This document shows positions 26,848 to 36,677 of a stretch of 64,000 bases of DNA, piece by piece; position 1 is the stretch's first letter, and every line of letters starts with the position of its first letter. Source of the stretch: Leminorella richardii. GTDB lineage: Bacteria; Pseudomonadota; Gammaproteobacteria; Enterobacterales; Enterobacteriaceae. Below the pieces are notes generated by a model, which was not told where the DNA came from, did no database searches, and worked only from the letters and a program-made list of their open reading frames with translations. The position numbers and the translations under genes are program-made. The stretch spans positions 1,112,501 through 1,176,500 of the forward strand of contig NZ_LS483470.1 of assembly GCF_900478135.1 (NCBI RefSeq), in the 5' to 3' direction.

Positions 26848-27816
26848 ATGAAAATCTGGGCGTTAGGCGATGCTGTCGTTGACCTGTTGCCACAGGGGCA
26901 TCAGCAGTACGAAGCCTGTGCTGGCGGTGCTCCGGCAAACGTCGCTGTTGGCGTTTCTCGGCTAGGCGTGTCTTCCGGCTTTATAGGTCGGGTCGGTGAC
27001 GATCCCTTTGGCCTTTTTATGCGCGAGTCTTTGGAAGAGAACGGCGTAGACTGCCAGCACGTTGAGCAAGATGAACATCATCGAACCAGTACCACCTTGG
27101 TTTCATTAGAAAAGAGCGGCGAGCGCAGCTTTACGTTTCTTGTGAATCCTCCGGCAGACCGCTTTCTTGCCCGTCGCAGTTTGCCTTCTAAAGAGGCCGA
27201 CTTGCTGCACTCCTGCTCACTGGCTTTAGTGGGGGGCTCCTGCCGTGAAGCGCTATGGGCGCTGACGGAGCAGGTAAAGCAGCAAAAGGGAATTGTGAGC
27301 TTTGACGTCAACCTCCGCAGCCAGATGTGGGATGACGCAGTTGTTATGAAGCAAGAGATTGTGCGTTACAGCCAGCAGGCAGACATTCTCAAACTGTCGG
27401 AAAGCGAGCTGTTTTGGCTGACATCGACCCGCGATGGGGATTGGAAAAGCGCCCTTGATGCGCTTCGCGCTTATCCTGCGGAGCTAAAAGCGATCACCTG
27501 CGGTAGCGACGGCGGCATCGTACTTTACCGTGGAGAAACTTTCCGATTCAACGCCTATTCGACCACCAGTATCGATACTACAGGTGCCGGAGATGCCTTT
27601 GTGGCCGGGCTTTTGACGGGTATTACGCTGCGCGGTTTTCCTCAAACAGATGAGACTTTGTCTGGGCTGATCAGCCGAGCCAGCGCCTGTGGTGCGCTAT
27701 CCGTTTCGCAAAAGGGCGCCTGGCGAGGACTGCCGACCGCAGAACAGCTGCAACAGTTTCTCTCTCTTTACCCGACTTTCCGTATGGAGTCTGTCGGCCA
27801 GTTATGGGATGATTAG
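26848..27816 (+). CDS. PfkB family carbohydrate kinase (fructokinase / AIR-riboside kinase type)
   Basis: The 322-aa kinase has the two PfkB signatures: GGAPANVAVGVSRLG near residue 30 and the ATP/anion-hole motif DTTGAGDAFVAGLL near 248. It resembles fructokinase (ScrK) and aminoimidazole riboside kinase; the sequence alone does not separate the two. No sucrose genes are nearby. It is followed after 20 nt by ftsB, an unusual neighbour, but I see no reason to link their functions. Confidence 0.85.
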   Translation: MKIWALGDAVVDLLPQGHQQYEACAGGAPANVAVGVSRLGVSSGFIGRVGDDPFGLFMRESLEENGVDCQHVEQDEHHRTSTTLVSLEKSGERSFTFLVNPPADRFLARRSLPSKEADLLHSCSLALVGGSCREALWALTEQVKQQKGIVSFDVNLRSQMWDDAVVMKQEIVRYSQQADILKLSESELFWLTSTRDGDWKSALDALRAYPAELKAITCGSDGGIVLYRGETFRFNAYSTTSIDTTGAGDAFVAGLLTGITLRGFPQTDETLSGLISRASACGALSVSQKGAWRGLPTAEQLQQFLSLYPTFRMESVGQLWDD

Positions 27817-27836
27817 CCGGTTTTTTGGGGGATGGG

Positions 27837-28124
27837 ATGAAGAAACTTACACTGTTACTGGTGATCCTGCTGGGCTGGCTTCAGTATTCGCTGTGGCTGG
27901 GCAAGAATGGATTGCATGACTATGTCCGCGTTGACGAAGATATTGCCCGACAGTTGGACAACAACGCTAAGCTAAAATCGCGCAACGAAAGGCTGTTTGC
28001 TGAAATCAACGATTTAAAAGGCGGGCAGGAAGCGATTGACGAGCGAGCGCGCAGCGAGCTGGGCATGATTAAGCCCGGAGAGAGTTTTTATCGCATCATT
28101 CCTGAACAGGGCGGTAAGAAGTAG
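27837..28124 (+). CDS. ftsB: cell division protein FtsB
   Basis: A small bitopic divisome protein that joins FtsL and FtsQ at the septum. Of 95 aa, residues 4-21 are the transmembrane helix (LTLLLVILLGWLQYSLWLG starts here) and residues 30-70 a coiled coil. ATG 27837 (MKKLTLLLV) was chosen over a TTG at 27825; GGGGGA lies upstream. The stop touches the ispD start directly. Confidence 0.94.
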   Translation: MKKLTLLLVILLGWLQYSLWLGKNGLHDYVRVDEDIARQLDNNAKLKSRNERLFAEINDLKGGQEAIDERARSELGMIKPGESFYRIIPEQGGKK

Positions 28125-28835
28125 ATGGTTCAAGCGGCTTCCCTCCATCCACGCACCGTCGCGATTTTACCGGCCGCCGGTATCGGCAGCCGAATGCAGT
28201 GTGACTTCCCCAAACAGTATTTGACCATTGGTACAAAAACCATTCTTGAGTACGCCGTCAGCGCTCTGTTAGAACACCGCGCGGTGGAGCAGGTCATCAT
28301 CGCGCTTCATCCAGAAGACAGCTATTTTTCTTCATTACCGATTGCAGCCGATCCGCGGGTGTCTACCGCTATCGGCGGTGCCGAACGGGCGGATTCAGTG
28401 ATGGCGGGCCTGGCTCAGGCACGGTCTGTCGGCGCTGACTGGGTGCTTGTACACGATGCCGCTCGCCCATGCCTGCACTATGACGATTTAGAAACGTTAA
28501 TCACCACGGTTTATCGCGGGCGTCAGGGCGGAATTCTAGCTATGCCGGTGAAAGACACCATGAAGCGAGCGATTGACGGCGAGTCAGCTATTGCCCACAC
28601 GGTGGATCGACGCGGTCTGTGGCACGCGATGACGCCACAAATGTTTCCTCTTGAACTGCTTTACGACTGCATGTCGCAGGCCATTAACGACGGCGTGAGC
28701 CTGACAGATGAGGCTTCCGCGCTGGAGTACTGCGGCTATCATCCGCTGCTGGTGCCGGGGCGTTCTGACAATATCAAAGTGACGCGCCCGGAAGACTTGG
28801 CGCTAGCAACGTTTTATCTTACCCATCAAGACTAA
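28125..28835 (+). CDS. ispD: 2-C-methyl-D-erythritol 4-phosphate cytidylyltransferase
   Basis: Third step of the MEP isoprenoid pathway: MEP plus CTP gives CDP-methylerythritol. The 236 aa contain the nucleotide-binding AAGIGSRMQCDFPKQY, VLVHDAARPC and VPGRSDNIKVTRPEDL. The ATG follows the ftsB stop with no gap. Operon order ftsB-ispD-ispF-truD is as in E. coli. Confidence 0.96.
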   Translation: MVQAASLHPRTVAILPAAGIGSRMQCDFPKQYLTIGTKTILEYAVSALLEHRAVEQVIIALHPEDSYFSSLPIAADPRVSTAIGGAERADSVMAGLAQARSVGADWVLVHDAARPCLHYDDLETLITTVYRGRQGGILAMPVKDTMKRAIDGESAIAHTVDRRGLWHAMTPQMFPLELLYDCMSQAINDGVSLTDEASALEYCGYHPLLVPGRSDNIKVTRPEDLALATFYLTHQD

Positions 28836-28849
28836 GAAGGAGTGTGCCT

Positions 28850-29323
28850 GTGCGCATTGGTCACGGCTTTGACGTTCACAAGTTTGGCGGCGAAGGGCCG
28901 TTAATCATCGGCGGCGTTGCTATCCCCTATGAGTTTGGGCTGCTGGCGCATTCTGACGGTGATGTCGTGCTTCACGCGCTGACTGACGCCCTGCTGGGTG
29001 CCGCAGCGCTGGGAGATATTGGAAAACTGTTTCCCGATACGGATCCTGCCTATAAAGGGGCAGACAGCCGAGTACTATTAAGAGAAGCCTTCCGTCGTAT
29101 CAAGGAAAAAGGCTATCTCATCGGCAACGTTGACGTCACGATTATCGCTCAGGCACCGAAAATGGCGCCCCATATTCCTCAAATGCGGGTCAATATTGCT
29201 GAAGATCTCGGCTGTCACATTGACGATGTCAACGTGAAGGCGACCACCACTGAACAGCTGGGCTTTACCGGTCGTAAAGAGGGAATCGCCTGTGAAGCCG
29301 TTGCTCTGCTGGTAAAGGCGTGA
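28850..29323 (+). CDS. ispF: 2-C-methyl-D-erythritol 2,4-cyclodiphosphate synthase
   Basis: Fifth step of the MEP pathway, forming the cyclic diphosphate; a zinc trimer. The 157 aa start RIGHGFDVHKFGG (metal Asp and His) and contain LAHSDGDVVLHALTDALLGA and ATTTEQLGFTGR. I chose GTG 28850, which aligns with E. coli MRIGHGFDVH and stands 7 nt after AGGAG; the GTG two codons earlier is too near that site. The stop overlaps truD by 4 nt. Confidence 0.95.
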   Translation: MRIGHGFDVHKFGGEGPLIIGGVAIPYEFGLLAHSDGDVVLHALTDALLGAAALGDIGKLFPDTDPAYKGADSRVLLREAFRRIKEKGYLIGNVDVTIIAQAPKMAPHIPQMRVNIAEDLGCHIDDVNVKATTTEQLGFTGRKEGIACEAVALLVKA

Positions 29324-30369
29324 GCGAGATGCTGATAACGCCCGTTTGGCTTTACGGTCAGCCTGCTTCGAGCGGGGCGATTAAGGCCTGCCCGGAAGAC
29401 TTCTGTGTTCGGGAAGACCTAGGCTTTTCTTTTGACGGCGACGGCGAACACGTCATGGTATACCTGCGCAAGACGGGATATAACACCCAGTTTGTTGCTG
29501 ACAGCCTAGCAAAGTTTGCACGCATTTCTGCCCGTGCTGTGAGCTATGCCGGTCTTAAAGATCGCCAGGCCGTTACTGAACAGTGGTTTTGCCTACAGAT
29601 GCCCGGTAAAGATACTCCGGACTTCTCCGGCTTTTCTCTAGAAGGCTGTGAGGTACTCAACGTCGTGCGCCACCGGCGCAAGCTTCGCATCGGCGCGCTC
29701 AAGGGCAACCGGTTTGCTCTGGTGTTACGGCAAATAAATAACCGTGACGACGTAGAAGCGAGACTGCTACAGGTTCAAGCTCACGGGGTTCCCAACTATT
29801 TTGGCGAACAGCGGTTTGGCCGTAACGGCAACAATCTGGTTATGGCTCGCAAGTGGGCGAACGGTGAGATTGAGGTGCGGGAGCGTAGCAAGCGCAGTTT
29901 TTACCTGTCCGCCGCGCGAAGCGCCGTGTTTAATCAGGCAGTGAGTCAGCGCATCGAAGGCGGTTTTCATCGTCAGGTTTTATTAGGTGACGCGGTGGGT
30001 CTTACCGGAAGCGGCAGCTGGTTTACGGTGACTCAGGATGAGCTTGAAAGCGCTCAACAGCGCCTGAATGATGGGGATGTGTATATTACTGCACCGCTTC
30101 CCGGTGACGGTGAGCCAGGTAGCCGGGACGAAGCGCTGGCCTTTGAGCAAAAAGTCCTGACGGCCAACGGTGAGGCGATGGCTTTGCTGGCTAGAGAGCG
30201 TGTAGCTCCTGCTCGTCGGGCACTGCTGGTTGTTCCTCAGAATATGACGTGGCGCTGGTCGGACAGCGAAACGCTCCATCTAAACTTTGATCTACCTGCG
30301 GGCAGTTTTGCTACCAGCGTGGTCCGTGAGCTTGTCCGCTCGCCGACAGATGGTCTGCCGGACGCGTAG
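29320..30369 (+). CDS. truD: tRNA pseudouridine(13) synthase
   Basis: It makes pseudouridine 13 in tRNA-Glu. The 349-aa protein matches E. coli TruD, with the catalytic Asp in YAGLKDRQAVTEQW and the TruD-specific GVPNYFGEQRFGRNG. It ends in LPAGSFATSVVRELV. GTG 29320 overlaps the ispF stop (GTGA); ATG 29329 is a possible alternative. Confidence 0.95.
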   Translation: MSEMLITPVWLYGQPASSGAIKACPEDFCVREDLGFSFDGDGEHVMVYLRKTGYNTQFVADSLAKFARISARAVSYAGLKDRQAVTEQWFCLQMPGKDTPDFSGFSLEGCEVLNVVRHRRKLRIGALKGNRFALVLRQINNRDDVEARLLQVQAHGVPNYFGEQRFGRNGNNLVMARKWANGEIEVRERSKRSFYLSAARSAVFNQAVSQRIEGGFHRQVLLGDAVGLTGSGSWFTVTQDELESAQQRLNDGDVYITAPLPGDGEPGSRDEALAFEQKVLTANGEAMALLARERVAPARRALLVVPQNMTWRWSDSETLHLNFDLPAGSFATSVVRELVRSPTDGLPDA

Positions 30370-30492
30370 CTCCCCTGTATTTCCCGTGCGTTGTTCATTT
30401 TCCTGAGTGTGCAGATGGGGTTATAATCGAGAAAGTCTTGGCCGCAGTTGTGCTGCGGCTCTCCTTCAAAAGATACGAGCCTAATTGACAGC

Positions 30493-31241
30493 ATGAGAAT
30501 ACTTCTGAGCAACGATGACGGGATAAGCGCGCCGGGATCCAGACGCTGGCTGAGTCTTTGCGCCAGTTTGCTCAGGTGCAGCTTGTGGCTCCGGATCGCA
30601 ACTGCAGCGGCTCATCCAATGCGTTAACGCTGGAAATGCCGCTAAAAATTCACACGCTAAGCAACGGTGATATTGCCGTGCGCGGAACGCCAACCGACTG
30701 TGTTTATCTGGGGGTTAACGCTCTAATGACGCCTCGCCCGGACATTGTGGTTTCCGGCATTAACGCTGGGGCGAACCTCGGTGACGACGTTATCTATTCA
30801 GGAACCGTTGCTGCCGCGATGGAAGGGCGCCACTTGGGGCTACCCGCGTTAGCGGTTTCTCTTGACGGTCACCGCTACTTTGATACGGCCGCAGCGGTAA
30901 CTCGCCGCCTGCTGACGGCGCTGGCGCAAGAGCCGCTTCGCACAGGGCGGATATTAAACGTTAACGTTCCCGATCTGCCTCTGGACGAGATTAAAGGGTT
31001 CAAAGTGACCCGCTGTGGTCGCCGCCATCCGGCGGAACGGGTGATCCACCAGCAGGATCCGCGAGGCAACGATCTTTACTGGATTGGCCCACCGGGAGAG
31101 AAAGATGATTCTGGCGAAGATACGGATTTCGCAGCCATAGAGCAGGGATATGTCTCAATTACGCCGCTTCAGGTTGATTTAACGGCCTATGCCGCTCAAG
31201 ATGTTATTCATCAGTGGTTAACGCAAGCGAAGGTTATTTGA
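30493..31241 (+). pseudogene. surE: 5'/3'-nucleotidase SurE, frameshifted by one missing base
   Basis: The reading frame starts correctly at ATG 30493 (MRILLSNDDGISAPG, with the metal-binding NDD), but after the codon for Pro14 one base is missing in the G run at 30534-30536. The frame then runs out to a stop near 30630. Shifting by one base at 30537 restores IQTLAESLRQFAQVQLVAPDRN and the rest through GTPTDCVYLGVNAL and VVSGINAGANLGDDV to 31241. The restored protein would be 249 aa, close to E. coli. All other motifs are intact, so it is either very recent decay or a sequencing error in the homopolymer. SurE dephosphorylates nucleotides in stationary phase. Confidence 0.85.
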
Positions 31242-31243
31242 GT

Positions 31244-31876
31244 ATGCCGAGTAAACGCGTACAGACAATGCTAAAGCAGCTTGTTGGTTTGGGGATCCGC
31301 GATGAGCGAGTCCTACAGGCCTTGGCTTCGGTTCCCCGAGAGCGCTTTATCGATGAGGCGCTTTCTCACCAGGCTTACGATAACACTGCACTGCCCATTG
31401 GCGCAGGCCAAACTATTTCGCAGCCCTATATGGTGGCGAAAATGACGGAGCTCTTAAAGCTGACGCCGGATTCGACAGTGCTGGAGATTGGCACGGGTTC
31501 AGGCTATCAAACGGCGGTGTTAGCGCATTTAGTACAACACGTTTACTCTGTTGAACGCATAAAAAGCCTGCAGTGGCAGGCTAAAAGGCGCCTTAAGCAG
31601 CTTGATCTGCATAACGTGTCAACCCGGCACGGCGACGGCTGGGAGGGGTGGGCGGTGCGTGGCCCATTCAACGCCATTATTGTCACTGCGGCACCTGATG
31701 AGATCCCTTCTTCGTTGTTAGGGCAACTGGCGGACGGCGGACGTATGGTCTTGCCGGTAGGAGCGGCGCAGCAGTCGCAGCTTTTACAGCTGGTACAGCG
31801 TCAGGGGGAGCAGTATGTGGTTGATACGATTGAAACCGTGCGCTTTGTTCCCATGCTAAAAGGGGACGTTGCCTAG
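31244..31876 (+). CDS. pcm: protein-L-isoaspartate O-methyltransferase
   Basis: It methylates isoaspartyl residues in aged proteins so that they can revert to aspartate. The 210 aa have the PCMT motif ALPIGAGQTISQPYMVA and the SAM-binding VLEIGTGSGYQTAVLA. ATG 31244 lies 2 nt after the surE stop; the frame opens earlier at 31214 but that overlaps surE. Order surE-pcm-nlpD-rpoS is as in E. coli. Confidence 0.95.
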   Translation: MPSKRVQTMLKQLVGLGIRDERVLQALASVPRERFIDEALSHQAYDNTALPIGAGQTISQPYMVAKMTELLKLTPDSTVLEIGTGSGYQTAVLAHLVQHVYSVERIKSLQWQAKRRLKQLDLHNVSTRHGDGWEGWAVRGPFNAIIVTAAPDEIPSSLLGQLADGGRMVLPVGAAQQSQLLQLVQRQGEQYVVDTIETVRFVPMLKGDVA

Positions 31877-32229
31877 CTTTATCGTCAGTGGAGCGCCAAC
31901 CGTATTGTAGAAATAGGTAAATTACACGTGTTGCATTTGACGAAAAATGACGATGGATATAGGGTTCATCGTGGAAGAAACTCTTACACTGACTCTAAGG
32001 TCGGGTAAAAGCCGGATAGCCGTCGTAAAGCATTTCGCGATTACGACGAGAAATAGCTGCAGCTGTGTTCTGGCCGTTTAAGGCCACAGAGCCAGTTTGA
32101 CGGCAGAAATACTTGACGATCCGGCGGCGATGTCGACCGATCGTTTTTGCTGTATATTATGTTCAGCGCCCGATGCTATATCGGGCTATCGGATATTGAG
32201 ATGATTAATTCTGCTATGTTGGGGGAAGA
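31877..32229 (+). other. pcm-nlpD intergenic region
   Basis: These 353 nt are longer than the corresponding E. coli gap. A small GATATAGGG...CCCGATGC-type hairpin (CCCGATgctatATCGGG, about 32168-32185) lies 45 nt before nlpD. I see no ORF or known regulatory site. Confidence 0.35.
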
Positions 32230-33366
32230 ATGAATAAAGGAAGCCCGATGATGACGTATCGGCGTATCACGTTAGGCGCAGTAATCAGCATGGTGTTGGT
32301 CGGCTGTAACAGTGAGCCGAATAAACCCGCGCCCATTACTTCTATTAACGGAAGTAGCGGAACCTACTCTTCTTCTACGGCCTCTTCGGGCGGTTCTGCG
32401 GGGACTTCTACCCAGAATACGACGGCGATGGATACCAGCCGTCCGAATATTTCTGGCGACAGTTCCGCTGCGTCGACCTCGGCAGCGCCAGTGGGTGAAA
32501 ACCCGTTCCAGGGGCGACCGGTTGCGAACGCTGCCTCTGGTAACGGCACGACGACTTCCGGCGACCGTATTGCCTATAACCGTCGCTATTCAGATATTCC
32601 AAAGGGTTCTTATAACGGTGGTCCAACCTATACCGTTTCCCGCGGCGATACGCTGTTTTACATCGCGTGGATCACCGGTAATGACTACCGTGAGCTGGCG
32701 CAGCGCAACAATGTCGCCGAGCCCTATGCTTTGAATGTCGGTCAGACTCTGAACGTTGGCAATGGTGCAAATAACAGTACGGTTATTGCCGGATCGCAAT
32801 CGACTTCATCGTCATCAAATGCAACACAAAATCAGGCCTCAAGTGTTGATTCTGGAAATTCAGGGGCGTACACTGATCCAACCAGTAAACAAAATGTTGA
32901 TAAAACGTTACCAAGTTCGCAACAGTCGACGGGTTCAACGGCATCAACGACCACAGGAACGGCAACAGCTGGAGCTGCAACAAGCAGTGTATCTGGCGTT
33001 CGCTGGCGCTGGCCTACCGAGGGGAAGGTGGTTGACAACTTCTCAACGGCTGAAGGAGGCAACAAAGGCATTGATATTTCTGGCTCTCGAGGCCAATCGA
33101 TACTCGCCGCCGCTGACGGTCGTATCGTATATGCGGGTAACGCATTGCGGGGTTACGGTAACCTAATCATTATCAAGCATAATGATGATTATCTGAGTGC
33201 TTATGCACACAATGACTCAATGCTCGTGGCCGAGCAGCAAGAAGTCAAAGCTGGTCAAAAAATAGCAACAATGGGGAGTACGGGTACCACCTCTGTAAGA
33301 TTGCATTTTGAAATCCGCTACAAAGGTAAATCCGTTAACCCGCTGCAGCATTTGCCGCAGCGTTAA
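32230..33366 (+). CDS. nlpD: murein hydrolase activator NlpD
   Basis: An outer membrane lipoprotein that activates the amidase AmiC at the septum. The 378 aa start MNKGSPMMTYRR like E. coli NlpD; the lipobox is VLVGC. A Ser/Thr/Gly-rich linker is followed by a LysM domain at about 135-177 (YTVSRGDTLFYIAW). A second low-complexity Ser/Thr/Gln stretch (about 180-255) leads to an M23/LytM domain at 265-376. The active site is degenerate (SVRLHFEI), as expected for an activator. In E. coli the main rpoS promoter lies within nlpD; the same is likely here. Confidence 0.94.
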   Translation: MNKGSPMMTYRRITLGAVISMVLVGCNSEPNKPAPITSINGSSGTYSSSTASSGGSAGTSTQNTTAMDTSRPNISGDSSAASTSAAPVGENPFQGRPVANAASGNGTTTSGDRIAYNRRYSDIPKGSYNGGPTYTVSRGDTLFYIAWITGNDYRELAQRNNVAEPYALNVGQTLNVGNGANNSTVIAGSQSTSSSSNATQNQASSVDSGNSGAYTDPTSKQNVDKTLPSSQQSTGSTASTTTGTATAGAATSSVSGVRWRWPTEGKVVDNFSTAEGGNKGIDISGSRGQSILAAADGRIVYAGNALRGYGNLIIIKHNDDYLSAYAHNDSMLVAEQQEVKAGQKIATMGSTGTTSVRLHFEIRYKGKSVNPLQHLPQR

Positions 33367-33425
33367 GTGGGCAGGAACTCTATTTTCTCCTGCCCAGACT
33401 GTCGCAACTACGGGTAGGACAAAAT

Positions 33426-34415
33426 ATGAGTTCCAATACGCTGAAAGTCAACGAATGGGCTGAAAGTGCCGATTTCGATGATAGTGAACCCGCAGAGTTT
33501 GATGAAAAAACGTCGATTGATGTCGTTGAAGACGACAACTCTGCGGACGATATACTGCTTTCACAAGATGTGACTCAACATGTGCTGGATGCGACACAGC
33601 TGTATCTCGGAGAAATTGGTTTTTCACCCCTTTTAACCGCGCAGGAAGAAGTTTACTTCGCCCGCCGTGCGCTACGCGGTGACGCCGCCGCGCGCAGTCG
33701 GATGATTGAAAGCAACCTGCGTTTGGTCGTCAAAATTGCTCGCCGCTACAACAATCGCGGTTTAGCGCTTCTGGATTTAATCGAAGAAGGTAACCTTGGG
33801 CTGATTCGCGCCGTAGAGAAATTCGACCCTGAACGGGGTTTTCGTTTCTCCACCTATGCGACCTGGTGGATACGCCAAACCATTGAGCGGGCCATCATGA
33901 ACCAGACCAGAACGATTCGCCTGCCGATCCATATTGTTAAAGAGCTTAATGTCTATTTACGCACTGCCCGTGAGCTTTCTCAAAAGCTGGATCACGAGCC
34001 GCGAGCGGAAGACATTGCTAACAAGCTGGAAAAATCCGTGGGTGACGTTAGCCGCATGCTGCGCCTTAACGAGCGCGTGACCTCGGTAGACTCACCGCTG
34101 AATGGTGAGTCAGACAGCGCGCTGTTGGATATTCTGCCTGATGAATACAATAACGATCCTGAATACACCACGCAGGATAACGATATTAAGCAGAGCATTG
34201 TGAAATGGCTGTTTGAGCTTAATCCAAAACAGCGTGAAGTGCTGGCTCGTCGCTTTGGCCTGCTGGGCTATGAGGCGGCTACCCTTGAAGACGTCGGTGC
34301 GGAGATTGGCTTAACCCGTGAACGCGTTCGTCAGATTCAGGTTGAGGGCTTAAGCCAGCTGCGTGAGATTCTGGTTAAACAAGGGCTGAGCATTGAGGCG
34401 CTGTTCCAGGAATAA
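33426..34415 (+). CDS. rpoS: RNA polymerase sigma factor RpoS
   Basis: The stationary-phase and general stress sigma factor, 329 aa, E. coli length. Region 1.2/2 runs from DATQLYLGEIG, with the core-binding and -10 recognition segment GNLGLIRAVEKFDPERGF and STYATWWIRQTIERAI. Region 4 ends in the helix-turn-helix LEDVGAEIGLTRERVRQIQ. It follows nlpD by 59 nt. A perfect 11-bp hairpin (34471-34497) ends it. Confidence 0.97.
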   Translation: MSSNTLKVNEWAESADFDDSEPAEFDEKTSIDVVEDDNSADDILLSQDVTQHVLDATQLYLGEIGFSPLLTAQEEVYFARRALRGDAAARSRMIESNLRLVVKIARRYNNRGLALLDLIEEGNLGLIRAVEKFDPERGFRFSTYATWWIRQTIERAIMNQTRTIRLPIHIVKELNVYLRTARELSQKLDHEPRAEDIANKLEKSVGDVSRMLRLNERVTSVDSPLNGESDSALLDILPDEYNNDPEYTTQDNDIKQSIVKWLFELNPKQREVLARRFGLLGYEAATLEDVGAEIGLTRERVRQIQVEGLSQLREILVKQGLSIEALFQE

Positions 34416-34470
34416 TCGCCTTAACGTTTTTGTTCTGTAGACGTTTATTTAATGTAGAAATGTAAAAATA

Positions 34471-34500
34471 AAGAAGCCGGCTTAGAGCCGGCTTCTTTAT
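34471..34500. terminator. bidirectional terminator between rpoS and the TonB receptor
   Basis: AAGAAGCCGGC-ttaga-GCCGGCTTCTT, an 11-bp perfect stem, between two convergent genes. Confidence 0.85.
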
Positions 34501-34510
34501 GCGTATCGAA

Positions 34511-36649
34511 TTACCAGTGGTAATTGATTTTTGCTGTTACGGTACGACCTTCACCGTAATAACACCAGTAGTTACAGCCGCTGACGTAGTTGGTATCCGT
34601 CAGGTTGCTGGCATTAACCTGCACCTGCCACTCTTTGCTGATGTCGTAGCGAACCATCGCATCCCAAAGCGTGTAGGCGGGAACTTTCAGGTCTTTACTA
34701 TTGGTTTTGTCACCGTAGGTGCTGCCAATGTAGCGAACGCCGGAGCCGACAGTTAATCCTTCAAGCGGACCGCTGAAGGAGTAGTTTGCCCAGAGTGACG
34801 CCATGTGCAACGGGGTTAAAGGTATACGGTTGCCGATTTCATCGCTGTCACCTGAACGAATGGTTTCTACACGGTTTAACGTATAGTTAGCGTGAAGCTG
34901 CAGCGCATCCGTTACGTGACCGACACCCTCAAGCTCTAGGCCTCGCGAGCGAGCCATACCGGTTTGCACCTGCGCATAGTTGATTCTCGGATCGTTGGAC
35001 GTCGTCAGCATGTTCTTTTGGTACATTTCGAACATGGCTGCGTTGAAGTAGCCGTTGAAGCCTTGAGGGACATATTTAATGCCGATTTCTGTCTGTTGCC
35101 CGGTCTGCGGCTTATAAGGACTGCCGTAGCCATCGCGGCCGGACAGCGGCTGGAAGGATTCAGAATAGCTGATATACGGGTTAAGGCCGTTTTCGGCCAG
35201 ATACATCAAGCCAGCGCTTTTGCTGAACTTGTGGTCGTCCATATCGATACGACCGTTAGCCGCGCCACTGCTGGCTCCTGCATTAGAGATAATGTCGCTA
35301 GAGCGAGCCTTGTCGTACCGGCCGCCGAGCAGCAGAATCCACTTGTCGTCGAACTTCAGCTGGTTTTGAACGTATACACCGGTTTGGAAACGCTTGGTAT
35401 GGTGGCTAAATAGCTGATCGTCCCTGACGGGCGTGTAGTTGCCATAGACCGGGCTGAAAATATTCAGTGGGGAACCGAAGTTATAGACGTTGCCGTCTTT
35501 ACCGCGTGAGTTAACGGTTGAGTAGTCAGTACCCAACAGCAGCGTGTTTTCAAAACGATCGATAACCCAGTTGCCGACCAGGCGGTTGTCGATAGCGTAG
35601 TTCTGGGCGCTGCCGTCACGATAGGTCAGACCGCGCTGAACGTTTTTGTCATCAAGCATTTTTGAGCCGTATACGTTGCGCAGCAGCAGGTTAAGATAGC
35701 TGTAGGAGGCGTTTTGCTTAAACGTCCAGGTGTCGTTAAACATGTGGCTCAGCTCATAGCTGATGTTGAACTGCTCTGAATCACCCTTGCTATAGCCCGG
35801 CTCGCCGAAGCTGGTGTCTTTATCCACCTTACCGAATGGCGTACTTTTCAGCGTGCCGTAGGGCAGTTTAAAGCCACTGGTTGGGTTGGTGTTGTCTTTC
35901 ATGTAGCTGGTGAGCAGGGTCAAACTGGTTTTGTCGTTGAAATCGACAGTCATACTGGGGGCAAAGTAGTAGCGCTCGCTGGATGCGCCGTCTACCGGGC
36001 CGTTGTCCTTTTTGGCGAAGCCTACAAAGCGGTACAGTACGTTGCCTTCATCATTGAGCGGGCCGGAAGTGTCCAGACCAAAATGACGATAGTCATTAGA
36101 GCCGTAAGAGACGTCAATTTCACCCTGCTTTAAGCGAGTAGGGTGCTTGGTAATAACGTTAACCAGGCCGCCGGGAGGATTTTGCCCGTACAGCATGGAG
36201 GCGGGGCCCTTAAGGGCGTCAAGGCGTTCGATACCGTAGGTTTCCTGATGCCAGGAATAAAAGCCCGCTTCATTAGTAATCGTTTGTAGGCCGTTTTGGT
36301 AAGGAGACCATTCGAAGCCGCGAATGATGAGCCAGTCAGTTCTGTTGTCTGCTCCGTAATGGCCAGTCTGAATACCGGCGCTGTAGCGCATCGCTTCGTC
36401 AATCTTTCTGACGCCGCGATCTTTAAGATCTTCCAGCGTGACTTCTGAGACCGAGCGGGGCGTTTCCGCCGCTGGGGTGTCAATTTTCATCGCAGTATTG
36501 CTCGCGGTAACAACAAGGGTTTCACCTGCTTCAGTATTTTGTTGAGCGTCTTGTGCTATAGCCGGTGAGACCGCTGCCAAACTCAGTAGGACTGCATAAG
36601 CCAGTGGCTTATAGGTCAAACCGTTCGGCATGACAACGTGATTGTTCAT
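34511..36649 (-). CDS. TonB-dependent siderophore receptor (FhuA/FoxA type)
   Basis: An outer membrane iron-siderophore receptor of 712 aa. After a signal peptide ending ...SPAIA comes the TonB box region ETLVVTASN, a plug domain (about 60-170; RGFEWSPYQNGL, LDALKGPASMLYGQNPPGG) and the 22-strand barrel, ending in the aromatic ...TVTAKINYHW. The type is that of hydroxamate receptors; the ligand is not known. ATG 36649 (MNNHVV) was chosen, because the longer frame from 36694 begins inside the Fur box. It diverges from the binding-protein gene at 36881. Confidence 0.9.
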   Translation of the reverse strand: MNNHVVMPNGLTYKPLAYAVLLSLAAVSPAIAQDAQQNTEAGETLVVTASNTAMKIDTPAAETPRSVSEVTLEDLKDRGVRKIDEAMRYSAGIQTGHYGADNRTDWLIIRGFEWSPYQNGLQTITNEAGFYSWHQETYGIERLDALKGPASMLYGQNPPGGLVNVITKHPTRLKQGEIDVSYGSNDYRHFGLDTSGPLNDEGNVLYRFVGFAKKDNGPVDGASSERYYFAPSMTVDFNDKTSLTLLTSYMKDNTNPTSGFKLPYGTLKSTPFGKVDKDTSFGEPGYSKGDSEQFNISYELSHMFNDTWTFKQNASYSYLNLLLRNVYGSKMLDDKNVQRGLTYRDGSAQNYAIDNRLVGNWVIDRFENTLLLGTDYSTVNSRGKDGNVYNFGSPLNIFSPVYGNYTPVRDDQLFSHHTKRFQTGVYVQNQLKFDDKWILLLGGRYDKARSSDIISNAGASSGAANGRIDMDDHKFSKSAGLMYLAENGLNPYISYSESFQPLSGRDGYGSPYKPQTGQQTEIGIKYVPQGFNGYFNAAMFEMYQKNMLTTSNDPRINYAQVQTGMARSRGLELEGVGHVTDALQLHANYTLNRVETIRSGDSDEIGNRIPLTPLHMASLWANYSFSGPLEGLTVGSGVRYIGSTYGDKTNSKDLKVPAYTLWDAMVRYDISKEWQVQVNASNLTDTNYVSGCNYWCYYGEGRTVTAKINYHW

Positions 36650-36677
36650 AAACTTGTTTTTCCAATGAGTGTTAAAA

